Positions 5,919 through 13,533 of a DNA stretch of 13,533 bases are shown here, piece by piece. The DNA comes from an uncultured Azospirillum sp. (lineage in GTDB: Bacteria; Pseudomonadota; Alphaproteobacteria; RF32; CAG-239), in contig CANDEX010000044.1 in the NCBI GenBank assembly GCA_947383875.1, positions 1 to 13,533 of the forward strand, given 5' to 3'. The position numbers were made by a program, and so were the translations under genes. The notes below the pieces were generated by a model that saw only the letters and a program-made list of their open reading frames with translations, did not search any database and was not told where the DNA came from. Position 1 is the stretch's first letter. Every line of letters starts with the position of its first letter.

Positions 5919-8798
5919 ATGACTGATAATATTTATAATATTCCGGCCGGCAGTGCATTTGCCGAAGTGTTAGCAGGCAAGTTTCTTGCTGATTACCGTG
6001 ATTGTGCGTTAGAGTTGACAGATGTTTTGTTTCTTCTGCCGAACAGGCGGGCTGTCAAGGCACTAAAAGATGCTTTTGTTCGATTGCAGGGGACGGCACC
6101 GACCATGCTGCCGCAAATGCTGCCTATCGGAGATGTGGAAGAAGATGAATTGTTTCTGACAGGGTTTGATCAGGCACCGGCTTTGGCTGCGCTTTCTCCC
6201 GCTATCAGCCGTATGGAACGATTACTGTTGTTTACCCGAATAATTATGGCTAAGCCGATTGAATACGGAATTGAAAAACTGGCGGCGAATCAGGCTTGTT
6301 ATTTGGCGCAGGAGTTGGCGAATCTGATAGATACCATTCATAATCAAGGGTTGGCTTTTGATCGTTTGGTCAATTTGGTGCCGGAGGAATATGCTGCGCA
6401 TTGGCAGGAAACACTTAAATTTTTGCAGATTATTACTGAATATTGGCCGCAGATTTTAGAAGAAAGACAGCTCATTGATGCCGGAGATCGCAGAAATCGT
6501 TTGTTGGAGGCTCAAATAAAATTGTGGCAGGAGAATCCGCCGCTTAAAAAGATTGTTGCCGCCGGAACAACGGCCGCTTTTCCGTTAATGAAAGAATTGG
6601 TAAAAACTATTTTCGGATTGGAGAACGGAGAAATTTATCTGGCGGGAATCGACAGATATCTTGAGGAAGATGCTTGGCAGGCCTTGGATGAAACTCATCC
6701 GCAATTTGAGTTAAAAGAGATGCTGGATTATTTGAAAATCAGTCGGGAAGATATTGCTGATTTGGTTATGCCTCATAATCCCGCTCGTAATGAATTTATC
6801 AGTGAAGTTATGCGTCCCGCTGCGACAACCGATAAGTGGCGTGATATCGGGCATAAACAAATCAAGCATAATGCCGTTGACGGTTTAACGCTGATTAATT
6901 GTGCTGATATGCGAGAGGAAGCTTTGACCATTGCTTTGCTGATGAGAGAAGCGTTGGAAGTGCCTGAAAAAACGGCGGCGTTAGTGACACCTGACAGAAA
7001 TTTGGCGCGACGGGTGGCTGCTGAGCTTGAACGGTGGAATTTAAAAGTTGATGATTCGGCCGGGCGACCTTTGGCACAGACGCCCTTAGGCATCTTTTTG
7101 CGGTTGATTGTTCAAGCTTGTGAAGAAGATTTTCGTCCTGTTGCGTTGTTGAGCTTATTAAAGCATCCGTTGACTTGTTTCGGTGAGGATGGATTTAAAG
7201 TGCGTAAGACGGCGCGGGAATATGAAAAGAAAGTTTTACGCCGTGGTAAAGAAGATGATGAATTGACGGCGTTTATTGAGCGAGCTAAGGAAAAGCTGTT
7301 TGATTTTTATGAGGCATTACATCAGCCGAAAATTGATTTTAAAACATTATTGAAGCTACATATTACGACAGCAGAAATTTTGGCGGCAACACAAGATAAA
7401 GACGGAGCGCAGGTGTTGTGGAAAGGAGAAGCTGGCGAAGCCGGTGCCGCGTTTATTGCCGATTTATATGCTGAAGCGGGGGTTATGGGGAATATTTGCG
7501 GTTGTGAATATCGTGGTTTGTTGGAGGCTTTGATGGCTGGAGTAACGGTTCGTCCCAAATACGGAACGCATCCCAGACTGAGTATTCTCGGACCTATTGA
7601 AGCCAGACTGACACATTTTGACCGCGTGATTATTGGTGAAGTGAATGAAAATATATGGCCGCAAGCCGTAACGGCAGATCCGTGGATGTCACGTCCGATG
7701 AAAAAAGAATTCGGTTTTCCTCTTCCTGAGCGGACTGTTGGGGTTGGAGCGTATGATTTCAGTCAGTTGCTGGCTAATGAAGAAGTTTATTTAATTCGGG
7801 CAGAACGCGTGATGGGAACACCGATGGTTAAATCTCGTTGGTGGATGCGTTTGGATACTGTTCTTAAGGCTTTGAATTTTCCTATTGAAAAGTTGGAAGA
7901 TTCTGTTTTTAAAAGTTGGGCCAGATTTCTTGACAGGAGTGACACTTTTTCTCGTCTTTTACCGCCGGCACCCAAACCGCCTGTCAGTGCGCGACCGCGA
8001 GAGTTATCCGCCAGTGCTATTGAGAATTGGATGCGTGACCCGTATATTATTTTTGCCAAATATATTTTGCGTTTGAAGCGTTTGGATGATTTGGAGCAGG
8101 GGATAACTTTTGCAGACTACGGGACTATTATTCACGCAATTTTGGAACAATTTAATCGTAAGTATAATCACGAGTATCCACTTAATGCCAAAGAGGAGCT
8201 GTTAGCTTTAGGACAAAAGTATTTTTCTGAAAATGGAATTGCGGCCGAAACCAGAGCTTTTTGGTGGCCGAATTTTGAGAAGACCGTTGACTGGTTGACG
8301 GCGAAAGAAAATTTGTATCGTCCGGATGTTCGTGAGGTTCATAACGAAGTTGAGGGGCGTTTTTCTTTTGAGGCACCCGCCGGAACATTTACGATTACGG
8401 CTAAGGCTGATCGAGTGGATGAAACCCGAGACGGACATATAAATATTATAGACTATAAGACCGGACAGGCGCGAACGCCGAAAGAAGTTGCCTGCGGTTA
8501 TGCTCCGCAACTGCCTATAGAAGCTATTATTGCTCGAGAAGGTGGTTTTGAGGGAATATCTCCGGCAGATATTTCGGCCTTGATTTATTGGCAGTTAGGA
8601 CGCAAAGAAACTTTGCTTAATACGCAAGTAGATGATGTTTTAAATACGAATCTGAAGAATCTTCGAGAACTCGTTTCCCTTTTTGATTTTCCGGAAACGG
8701 CATATATCAGCAAACCTAATCCCAAATACGCGCCGAAATATTCAGATTATGAGTTGTTGGCTAGGGTGAAGGAGTGGTCCATTGCCGAATCTGATTAG
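5919..8798 (+). CDS. addB: AddB, nuclease/helicase-like subunit of the AddAB recombination enzyme
   Basis: AddB works with AddA to resect double-strand DNA ends and load RecA, the role RecBCD has in enterics. The 959-residue protein begins with the alphaproteobacterial AddB pattern (IPAGSAF at 8-14, LLPNRRA at 39-45). Its long N-terminal part is helicase-like, but I see no Walker A motif. The C-terminal RecB-family nuclease domain has GTIIHAILE with H739, KADRVD with D831, the catalytic IIDYKTG with D845 and K847, and PQLPIEA with Q864. I see no C-terminal cysteine cluster of the kind that binds iron-sulphur in Firmicutes AddB. There is no Shine-Dalgarno sequence upstream, and the candidate promoter abuts the ATG. 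The addB stop codon forms part of the long palindrome that separates it from addA. Confidence 0.93.
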   Translation: MTDNIYNIPAGSAFAEVLAGKFLADYRDCALELTDVLFLLPNRRAVKALKDAFVRLQGTAPTMLPQMLPIGDVEEDELFLTGFDQAPALAALSPAISRMERLLLFTRIIMAKPIEYGIEKLAANQACYLAQELANLIDTIHNQGLAFDRLVNLVPEEYAAHWQETLKFLQIITEYWPQILEERQLIDAGDRRNRLLEAQIKLWQENPPLKKIVAAGTTAAFPLMKELVKTIFGLENGEIYLAGIDRYLEEDAWQALDETHPQFELKEMLDYLKISREDIADLVMPHNPARNEFISEVMRPAATTDKWRDIGHKQIKHNAVDGLTLINCADMREEALTIALLMREALEVPEKTAALVTPDRNLARRVAAELERWNLKVDDSAGRPLAQTPLGIFLRLIVQACEEDFRPVALLSLLKHPLTCFGEDGFKVRKTAREYEKKVLRRGKEDDELTAFIERAKEKLFDFYEALHQPKIDFKTLLKLHITTAEILAATQDKDGAQVLWKGEAGEAGAAFIADLYAEAGVMGNICGCEYRGLLEALMAGVTVRPKYGTHPRLSILGPIEARLTHFDRVIIGEVNENIWPQAVTADPWMSRPMKKEFGFPLPERTVGVGAYDFSQLLANEEVYLIRAERVMGTPMVKSRWWMRLDTVLKALNFPIEKLEDSVFKSWARFLDRSDTFSRLLPPAPKPPVSARPRELSASAIENWMRDPYIIFAKYILRLKRLDDLEQGITFADYGTIIHAILEQFNRKYNHEYPLNAKEELLALGQKYFSENGIAAETRAFWWPNFEKTVDWLTAKENLYRPDVREVHNEVEGRFSFEAPAGTFTITAKADRVDETRDGHINIIDYKTGQARTPKEVACGYAPQLPIEAIIAREGGFEGISPADISALIYWQLGRKETLLNTQVDDVLNTNLKNLRELVSLFDFPETAYISKPNPKYAPKYSDYELLARVKEWSIAESD

Positions 8799-8915
8799 TT
8801 TTATGTTGTATCTAGAGCAATTTTACAGAATACCAAAAAATTCACATACTGTTATGTATGCTAAAATTTTTTGGTTTCTTAGAAATTACTCTATCTATCA
8901 ACCTAAAACTAATCA
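8792..8915. repeat. Long nested imperfect palindrome between addB and addA
   Basis: The outer arms TGATTAGTTTTATGTTG (8792-8808) and CAACCTAAAACTAATCA (8899-8915) pair at 16 of 17 positions. Inside them GAGCAATTT (8815-8823) pairs at 8 of 9 positions with AAATTACTC (8883-8891). ACCAAAAAATT (8832-8842) pairs perfectly with AATTTTTTGGT (8865-8875), and CATAC pairs with GTATG around a 6-nt loop (8850-8855). The whole 124 nt folds as one interrupted hairpin, which includes the last codons and stop of addB. It fills nearly all of the addB-addA gap and could terminate, stabilise or attenuate the shared transcript. Confidence 0.85.
8809..8897. mobile_element. Candidate 77-bp MITE-like insertion with flanking direct repeats
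   Basis: The segment 8815-8891 has 9-bp near-perfect terminal inverted repeats (GAGCAATTT and GAGTAATTT read inward from each end). It is flanked by identical 6-base direct repeats, TATCTA at 8809-8814 and 8892-8897. The innermost TA of each would also fit an IS630/Tc1-type TA target. Removing the segment and one repeat leaves a neat hairpin of two 17-nt arms around a 7-nt loop, as though a small element had landed in the loop of an older stem-loop. It is too short to code for protein. The mobile reading is inference from structure alone. Confidence 0.4.
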
Positions 8916-8936
8916 TTATTTACAAGGTATATCGCT

Positions 8937-11900
8937 ATGAACAGTGAAGACATATCCGCCATTCGCAAAGAGCGAGGAAAGTTAGCGACCGCGCAGCAGA
9001 GACGAGCGGCGAATCCGTTACGCTCCGTATGGGTGGAAGCATCAGCCGGTACAGGAAAGACCAAGGTTTTATCAGACAGGGTTTTGCGTTTGTTGCTCAG
9101 CGGAGTTGTGCCGTCAAAAATTCTTTGTTTGACTTATACAAAGGCTGCTGCCGTCGAAATGAGTTCGCGTATTGCCGGTCGCTTGAGTCGTTGGGCGGTT
9201 GCAAGTGAGGAAATGCTGCATAAAGAACTTTTGGCATTGTTGGGAGAATTACCAGAAAATCAGAAAGATTATGCTAAGTTGGAAGCGATGGCGCGGCAAT
9301 TATTTGCGGTATTGTTAGATACGCCCGGTGGGATGAAAATTCAGACTATTCATAGTTTTTGTCAGGAAATTTTGAAACGTTTTCCGTTAGAAGCAAAAGT
9401 TTCGCCATATTTTGAAGTGATGGATGATCGGACGGCTTCTGAAGCTTTGGCCGATATTCAACGCGGATTGTTGTTAAAAATTGAGGAGGAGCCAGATGGT
9501 TCTGTCGGGCAGGCGTTGGCTTATTTAACCCGACAGGTTAGCGAGTTTAAGTTTCCGCAAATTATGGAAACGATTGCCGCGAATCGAAATAAAATCAGCA
9601 GATTGTTGGCTTCTTTTGAACATATGGATGTTTTGCAGCGTGAATTGGCTCTGCGGTTGGATGTTGCTCCCGGCGATAGCGAATCGTCTCTGCTTAAGCG
9701 TTTTATGGATGGAATAAATCGTGATGATATACTCTTGTTGAGGGAAGCTTGGTTTAAGGGGGCTGCTACGGATGTTAAAAATGCAGAGATTTTAGCGCGA
9801 CTGGCGGAAAAAGATTATCCAGAAACCGAGTTTGAGGTTTATCAAAAATTGTTTTTAACCAAAGATGGCAGTCCAAAAGCTAAAGCCGGAAGCAAAGGAG
9901 CTCTGGCCGCATGTTCTCATCTTGAAGAAATATTTTATCGAGAAGCCGAGCGTTTGCAAGAGCTTCAAAATCATTTAACAGCTTTACGGGTTTATGCTGC
10001 AACATCGGCTGTGTTGACTTTGGCAGGGGAGCTTATTGGCGGATATAATTATTATAAAAAAATTCATTCAAAAATGGATTATGAAGATTTGATTGTTTTG
10101 ACGCGTGATTTGCTGGAAGACAAGAGTGTCGCTGATTGGGTTCTCTATAAGTTGGATGGCGGCATTGATCATGTTTTGATTGATGAGGCGCAAGACACTT
10201 CACCTAACCAATGGGCTATTGTTAAAGCTTTAACGGAGGATTTTTTTAATCATTCTGATCGGGTGCGCACTGTCTTTGCCGTAGGTGATCGTAAGCAGTC
10301 AATATATAGTTTTCAAGGTGCCGATCCGCGGGAATTTGAAAATATGCGGCGTTATTTTGCGAGTAAAGCTGCAAATTTTGATGAAGTTAAACTTGAGGTT
10401 TCCTTTAGGTCAACGGCAAGTGTATTGGATAGTGTCAATACGGTTTTTAATGATGACTATGCTAAACAAGGTGTGGTTTTGGAAGGTGAGGACATAACGC
10501 ATATTCCGTTCAGAATGGGCGATGGCGGAAAGGTGGAAGTTTGGCCGCTGATTGAACCTTTGGACGGAGAAAATCCTGATATGTGGCGACCGCCGGTAGA
10601 ACGTACGGCAGGGGAATCGACATCATCGCGTTTGGCTAAAATGATTGCGGCTAAAATTAAAGAGCAAGTTAGCAGAGGAGATATTCTGGTATCGCAAAAT
10701 CGGCCGTTACAGTATCGAGATTATATGATTTTGGTACAGCGGCGCAACAGCTTTGTTGAAGAAATGGTGCGCGAGTGTAAAAACGCCGGAGTTAATGTTG
10801 CCGGGGTTGATAAAATTCGTTTACTGGAGCAAATAGCGGTTCAGGATTTGGTGGCTTTAGGAAAGTTTTTGCTGTTGCCAACGGATGATTTAACTTTAGC
10901 CGAAGTGTTGAAATCACCGTTATTTGGTTTGGATGACGATGATTTGTTTACCCTTTGTTATAACCGTGGCGGTGCGTCAGTTTGGACAAGGTTGTGCGAT
11001 AATGCGGATTATCAAGCAACGTATCTGTTACTGCGCGATTTGTTGGATATGGCGGATTATGTGCGACCATTTGAGCTTTATTCTTATGTTTTAAATAAGC
11101 AAGGCGGTCGGCAAAAGTTTGTTGAACGAATGGGATTAGAAGTTGAAGAAGGATTAGATGAATTTGTTAATTTGACGTTGGTTTATGAGCAGGAGCATAT
11201 TCCCAGTTTGCAGGGTTTTATTCAGTGGATTGCCGGGGATGAGGTGGAAATTAAGCGTGAGCTGGAGCAAAGTGAGGCTGATGCAGTTCGCATTATGACG
11301 GTGCACGGTTCCAAAGGATTACAGGCTCCGGTTGTTATTTTGCCTGATACGGTGAGAATGGTCAATGTGCGTAAAGAAGGCGGCTTGCTGTGGGATGATT
11401 TGTTTTATTACCCTCTTTCTTCCGGTGATTATGATAAAAATTGCTGTCGGATAAAAGAAGACGAAACCATTAAGGCTAATGAAGAATATAAGCGATTGTT
11501 GTATGTGGCGTTGACCCGTGCAGAAGATAAGTTATGCGTGTGTGGTTATCGGCAGAACACGGCGGTTAAAGATGAGTCATGGTATGGTATTTGTCAACGC
11601 AGTTTGGCTCGGATTGGCTGTACGGACAGTGATGATAATATTGTTTATGATGTGCCGCAATTGGTTGCCGTCAGCGCAGGGGAATCGTCAGTAATAAAAG
11701 AGTTGTCTCGTCCAGATTTTTCTTGGATGTCACAGTCGGCACCGGAAGAGAATCCTCTTGCAAAACCCTATACGCCTTCAAAACCTGATGAAGATGAAAA
11801 TGATGTGGCTTTGGTTTCTCCCATAAGCAATGATGGTTCTAATCGTTATCAAAGAGGACGGATTATTCATAAACTATTGCAGTTTCTTCCTGATGTGAAA

Positions 11901-12308
11901 CAAAAGGAGAAGGGGCAGATTATTGCTGAATTTCTGGCTAAGAATGCACCGGAAATGCCGGCTCATCAGGCAGAGCGAATCCAAAACGAGGTATTGTCTT
12001 TGTTGGCCGATGAGCGATTTAAGCCTTTATTTGCGGCAGGGTCAAAGGCGGAAGTGCCGATAATTGGCGAAGTTGATGGTCGGATTATTTCCGCGCAGGT
12101 TGACCGGTTGGTGGTGACGGATGAAAATGTAATGATTGTTGATTTTAAAACGAATCGACCGGCAGCTAAAAGTTTAGCTGATGTGCCGGTTGTTTATATT
12201 AAACAACTGCGGGCTTATCGTGATTTGTTGGCAAAAATATATTCAGGTAAAACAGTGCAAAGTTATATTCTATGGACGGATACAGCGCAAATTATGCAAA
12301 TTGAATGA
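8937..12308 (+). CDS. addA: AddA, helicase-nuclease subunit of the AddAB recombination enzyme
   Basis: AddA is the ATP-driven UvrD/RecB-like 3'-5' helicase and one of the two nucleases of the AddAB complex that processes broken DNA ends. The 1123-residue protein has all helicase motifs in order. These are Walker A EASAGTGKT at 34-42, LTYTKAAAVEM (motif Ia), TIHSFC, Walker B with DEAQD at 416-420, GDRKQSIYSFQGAD from 450, SFRST, VHGSKGLQ from 789 and YVALTRAEDKL from 856. The C-terminal RecB-type nuclease has GRIIH with H978, QVDRL with D1056, and VDFKTN with D1069 and K1071. The 13-residue spacing of the two aspartates matches E. coli RecB. The start has AAGG (8924-8927) 9 nt upstream. It is 138 bp downstream of addB, beyond the long palindrome. 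Length and motifs indicate an intact enzyme. Confidence 0.96.
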   Translation: MNSEDISAIRKERGKLATAQQRRAANPLRSVWVEASAGTGKTKVLSDRVLRLLLSGVVPSKILCLTYTKAAAVEMSSRIAGRLSRWAVASEEMLHKELLALLGELPENQKDYAKLEAMARQLFAVLLDTPGGMKIQTIHSFCQEILKRFPLEAKVSPYFEVMDDRTASEALADIQRGLLLKIEEEPDGSVGQALAYLTRQVSEFKFPQIMETIAANRNKISRLLASFEHMDVLQRELALRLDVAPGDSESSLLKRFMDGINRDDILLLREAWFKGAATDVKNAEILARLAEKDYPETEFEVYQKLFLTKDGSPKAKAGSKGALAACSHLEEIFYREAERLQELQNHLTALRVYAATSAVLTLAGELIGGYNYYKKIHSKMDYEDLIVLTRDLLEDKSVADWVLYKLDGGIDHVLIDEAQDTSPNQWAIVKALTEDFFNHSDRVRTVFAVGDRKQSIYSFQGADPREFENMRRYFASKAANFDEVKLEVSFRSTASVLDSVNTVFNDDYAKQGVVLEGEDITHIPFRMGDGGKVEVWPLIEPLDGENPDMWRPPVERTAGESTSSRLAKMIAAKIKEQVSRGDILVSQNRPLQYRDYMILVQRRNSFVEEMVRECKNAGVNVAGVDKIRLLEQIAVQDLVALGKFLLLPTDDLTLAEVLKSPLFGLDDDDLFTLCYNRGGASVWTRLCDNADYQATYLLLRDLLDMADYVRPFELYSYVLNKQGGRQKFVERMGLEVEEGLDEFVNLTLVYEQEHIPSLQGFIQWIAGDEVEIKRELEQSEADAVRIMTVHGSKGLQAPVVILPDTVRMVNVRKEGGLLWDDLFYYPLSSGDYDKNCCRIKEDETIKANEEYKRLLYVALTRAEDKLCVCGYRQNTAVKDESWYGICQRSLARIGCTDSDDNIVYDVPQLVAVSAGESSVIKELSRPDFSWMSQSAPEENPLAKPYTPSKPDEDENDVALVSPISNDGSNRYQRGRIIHKLLQFLPDVKQKEKGQIIAEFLAKNAPEMPAHQAERIQNEVLSLLADERFKPLFAAGSKAEVPIIGEVDGRIISAQVDRLVVTDENVMIVDFKTNRPAAKSLADVPVVYIKQLRAYRDLLAKIYSGKTVQSYILWTDTAQIMQIE

Positions 12309-12400
12309 GGTTTTTCAATAATAAGACTTTAATAAATAAAAATATCTATTATATTAGACTTATCTGACAGACATATATTTTACTTTTGAAAGGAAGAACG

Positions 12401-12715
12401 ATGAAACAAATTTCTGACAGCCAATTTGAAGCAGAAGTTTTGAATGCCAAAGGTTTGGTTTTGGTTGACTTTTGGGCTGAGTGGTGCGGACCTTGCCGTC
12501 AATTGGGGCCGATTTTGGAAGAAGTTTCCAAAGAAATGGGCGATAAATGCCAGATTTGTAAAATGAATGTGGATGAATCTCCCAATACGGCAGCTCAATA
12601 CGGAATTCGTAGCATTCCGACAATGTTTTTGTTTAAAGACGGTAAACAGGTTGATGTTAAAGTTGGTTTGAATTCTCAGGCCTCATTGGTTTCTTGGCTG
12701 AATTCTCACGCTTAG
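12401..12715 (+). CDS. trxA: Thioredoxin
   Basis: Thioredoxin is the small cytosolic dithiol protein that reduces ribonucleotide reductase and other disulphides. The 104-residue protein has the active site WCGPC at 28-32, FWAEW just before it, and SIPT with the cis-proline P73. The ATG at 12401 is chosen because AGGA (12391-12394) is correctly spaced and the product then has family length; an upstream in-frame TTG at 12386 would include the ribosome site. Unusually, C50 and C53 form a second CxxC (CQIC) in the strand leading into MNVDES, where relatives usually have hydrophobic residues. trxA follows addA as in many alphaproteobacteria. The 92-bp gap is very AT-rich, with TATTAT/TATATT near 12347-12355 but no convincing -35. 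A strong terminator follows. Confidence 0.95.
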   Translation: MKQISDSQFEAEVLNAKGLVLVDFWAEWCGPCRQLGPILEEVSKEMGDKCQICKMNVDESPNTAAQYGIRSIPTMFLFKDGKQVDVKVGLNSQASLVSWLNSHA

Positions 12716-12739
12716 AAAATTCAGTATAATACCTACAAA

Positions 12740-12769
12740 TAAGAAGGCCTCCAATCGGAGGCCTTCTTA
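12740..12769. terminator. Bidirectional hairpin terminator between trxA and the leftward gene
   Basis: A perfect 13-bp stem (12740-12752 with 12757-12769, core AAGAAGGCCTCC/GGAGGCCTTCTT) closes on the 4-nt loop AATC. It lies 24 bases after the trxA stop and 11 bases beyond the stop of the convergent minus-strand gene. The flanks are A/T-rich on both sides, but the T-tracts are short. It is well placed to end both transcripts. Confidence 0.85.
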
Positions 12770-12780
12770 CTTTATAGTGG

Positions 12781-13533
12781 TTAGTATTCTATCAGGGGAA
12801 GAGAAAAGCCTCCGGCTATTTTAGAAGTTATTCCGAAAGATTTATTCTCCAAATTATAAGTGCAAAAATAGTCTTGGCTATTATTGTCTTGGGTTACTTC
12901 ATTTGATGAATTATATATACTTTTGTTATCATCAAAAACAATTGGTTCAGCATAAGGAATGCTCTTTATTGTATTTTTTATAATTTCCTTATTATGAGAA
13001 AAAGTGTTTAATTGTTGGATACTGGGTAAAAACCAATTTCCTTTGCCGCACCAACTTCCAGAAGGACAGCCGTTTAGAGGTTGATAATTATTAACATATT
13101 GCACGGGTAAAATAATGTTGCCGGTTCGTTGAGAATAGGTGGTTATTTTCGCGGTGTTTGTTTTCCCGTCTGGTAAACAGTCCGGATTACATTCACTACA
13201 GTTTTGTAAATCAGGAATATCTACTTTTTTCTCATTCCAAGAACTGATCCAAGACACGGCTGCGGCAGAATAAAAATAAAAGCAATTTTGGTATAGTGAT
13301 TTTTCTTCTATGACACAATTATCAACATCTTTTTGATTATAATCTTTATGAAAACCGAAGTTATTAATAGCGGCGGCAATTTTCTTTTCTTCATCGATAA
13401 CCACGCCGATAGCGGTTTTCTCCGGCAGATATTGCCGTGAAGTTGTGCGGTCTGAATAAAGGATTAAACCCGGTTTGATACAAGTATCATACTTCCCGCC
13501 GCAAGAGTTGCCGGCAAGTTGGTAGTCACCTGT
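12781..13533 (-). CDS. Cysteine-rich, probably exported protein with DUF1566/Lcl-like C-terminus (5' end missing)
   Basis: The reading frame is open from the window edge to a TAA at 12781, giving at least 250 residues. The start lies outside the window, and the GTG at 13404 is an internal codon, not a convincing start. The visible part begins TGDYQLAGNSCGGKYDTC and continues with LILYSDRTT and AIGVVIDEEKK. The C-terminal part contains GNWFLPSIQQLN and a YNSSNE segment resembling the W-LPS--EL and YWSST-E signatures of DUF1566/Lcl C-terminal domains of surface proteins. At least ten cysteines occur, including NCSECNPDC and GCPSGSWC, which suggests disulphides and export. A signal peptide cannot be checked. 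Asn and Lys are abundant and GC looks lower than in its neighbours, as in fast-evolving surface genes. Function is unknown. Confidence 0.6.
   Translation of the reverse strand, partial: TGDYQLAGNSCGGKYDTCIKPGLILYSDRTTSRQYLPEKTAIGVVIDEEKKIAAAINNFGFHKDYNQKDVDNCVIEEKSLYQNCFYFYSAAAVSWISSWNEKKVDIPDLQNCSECNPDCLPDGKTNTAKITTYSQRTGNIILPVQYVNNYQPLNGCPSGSWCGKGNWFLPSIQQLNTFSHNKEIIKNTIKSIPYAEPIVFDDNKSIYNSSNEVTQDNNSQDYFCTYNLENKSFGITSKIAGGFSLPLIEY

Noticed and set aside
8871..8897. Promoter for addA inside the palindrome (TTGGTT ... TATCTA)
   Set aside because: The spacing is 15 bases and the -10 match is poor; the bases are better explained by the stem and direct repeat.
5919..12308. A phage-defence or other novel multi-gene system around addB-addA
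   Set aside because: Both genes are ordinary full-length AddAB subunits with intact motifs and core neighbours; no toxin, restriction, retron or effector gene is present.
13402..13404. GTG as the start of the cysteine-rich gene
   Set aside because: The frame stays open to the window edge with protein-like sequence containing the same cysteine pattern, so the gene is truncated, not started here.

Overview
The window looks like chromosomal core DNA from an AT-rich alphaproteobacterium. The main support is the run nucleotidyltransferase - addB - addA - trxA and the closeness of rph, rdgB and grpE, both of which are alphaproteobacterial gene neighbourhoods. The AddA and AddB proteins are of the alphaproteobacterial kind. 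The low GC and compact genes suggest a host-associated or uncultured (possibly gut) lineage, but this is an inference and no rRNA is present to confirm it.

Layout. At the left edge grpE reads leftward from a well-formed promoter. Divergent from it is a large family-5 glycogen/starch synthase-like glycosyltransferase, followed closely by rph (RNase PH) and then rdgB (dITP/XTP pyrophosphatase), which ends in a strong 13-bp-stem terminator. Next come a MurU-like sugar-phosphate nucleotidyltransferase and, convergent with it and overlapping by 8 bp, an HD-domain (HDIG) phosphohydrolase of unknown substrate. The divergent gap after it holds a promoter for the HD gene and a candidate promoter for addB that lies so close to the addB ATG that the transcript may be leaderless. 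addB and addA encode the two subunits of the AddAB helicase-nuclease. They are separated by 138 bp containing a long imperfect hairpin that begins inside the addB stop region and appears to hold a 77-bp, terminal-repeat-bearing insertion. trxA (thioredoxin) follows addA and ends in a perfect bidirectional terminator. On its far side a cysteine-rich, probably exported protein with a DUF1566/Lcl-like C-terminal region reads leftward and is cut by the window edge.

How the genes fit together. Most are housekeeping genes: protein folding (GrpE), RNA 3'-end processing (RNase PH), nucleotide-pool cleaning (RdgB), double-strand-break repair (AddAB) and thiol redox (TrxA), with polysaccharide synthesis (GT5 enzyme) and possibly cell-wall sugar salvage (MurU-like). 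I see no defence system, CRISPR array, integrase, tRNA or rRNA. The most unusual piece of DNA is the nested palindrome between addB and addA. Secondary points of interest are the SD-less addB start, the enlarged GT5 enzyme, an extra CxxC in thioredoxin and the truncated cysteine-rich surface protein.
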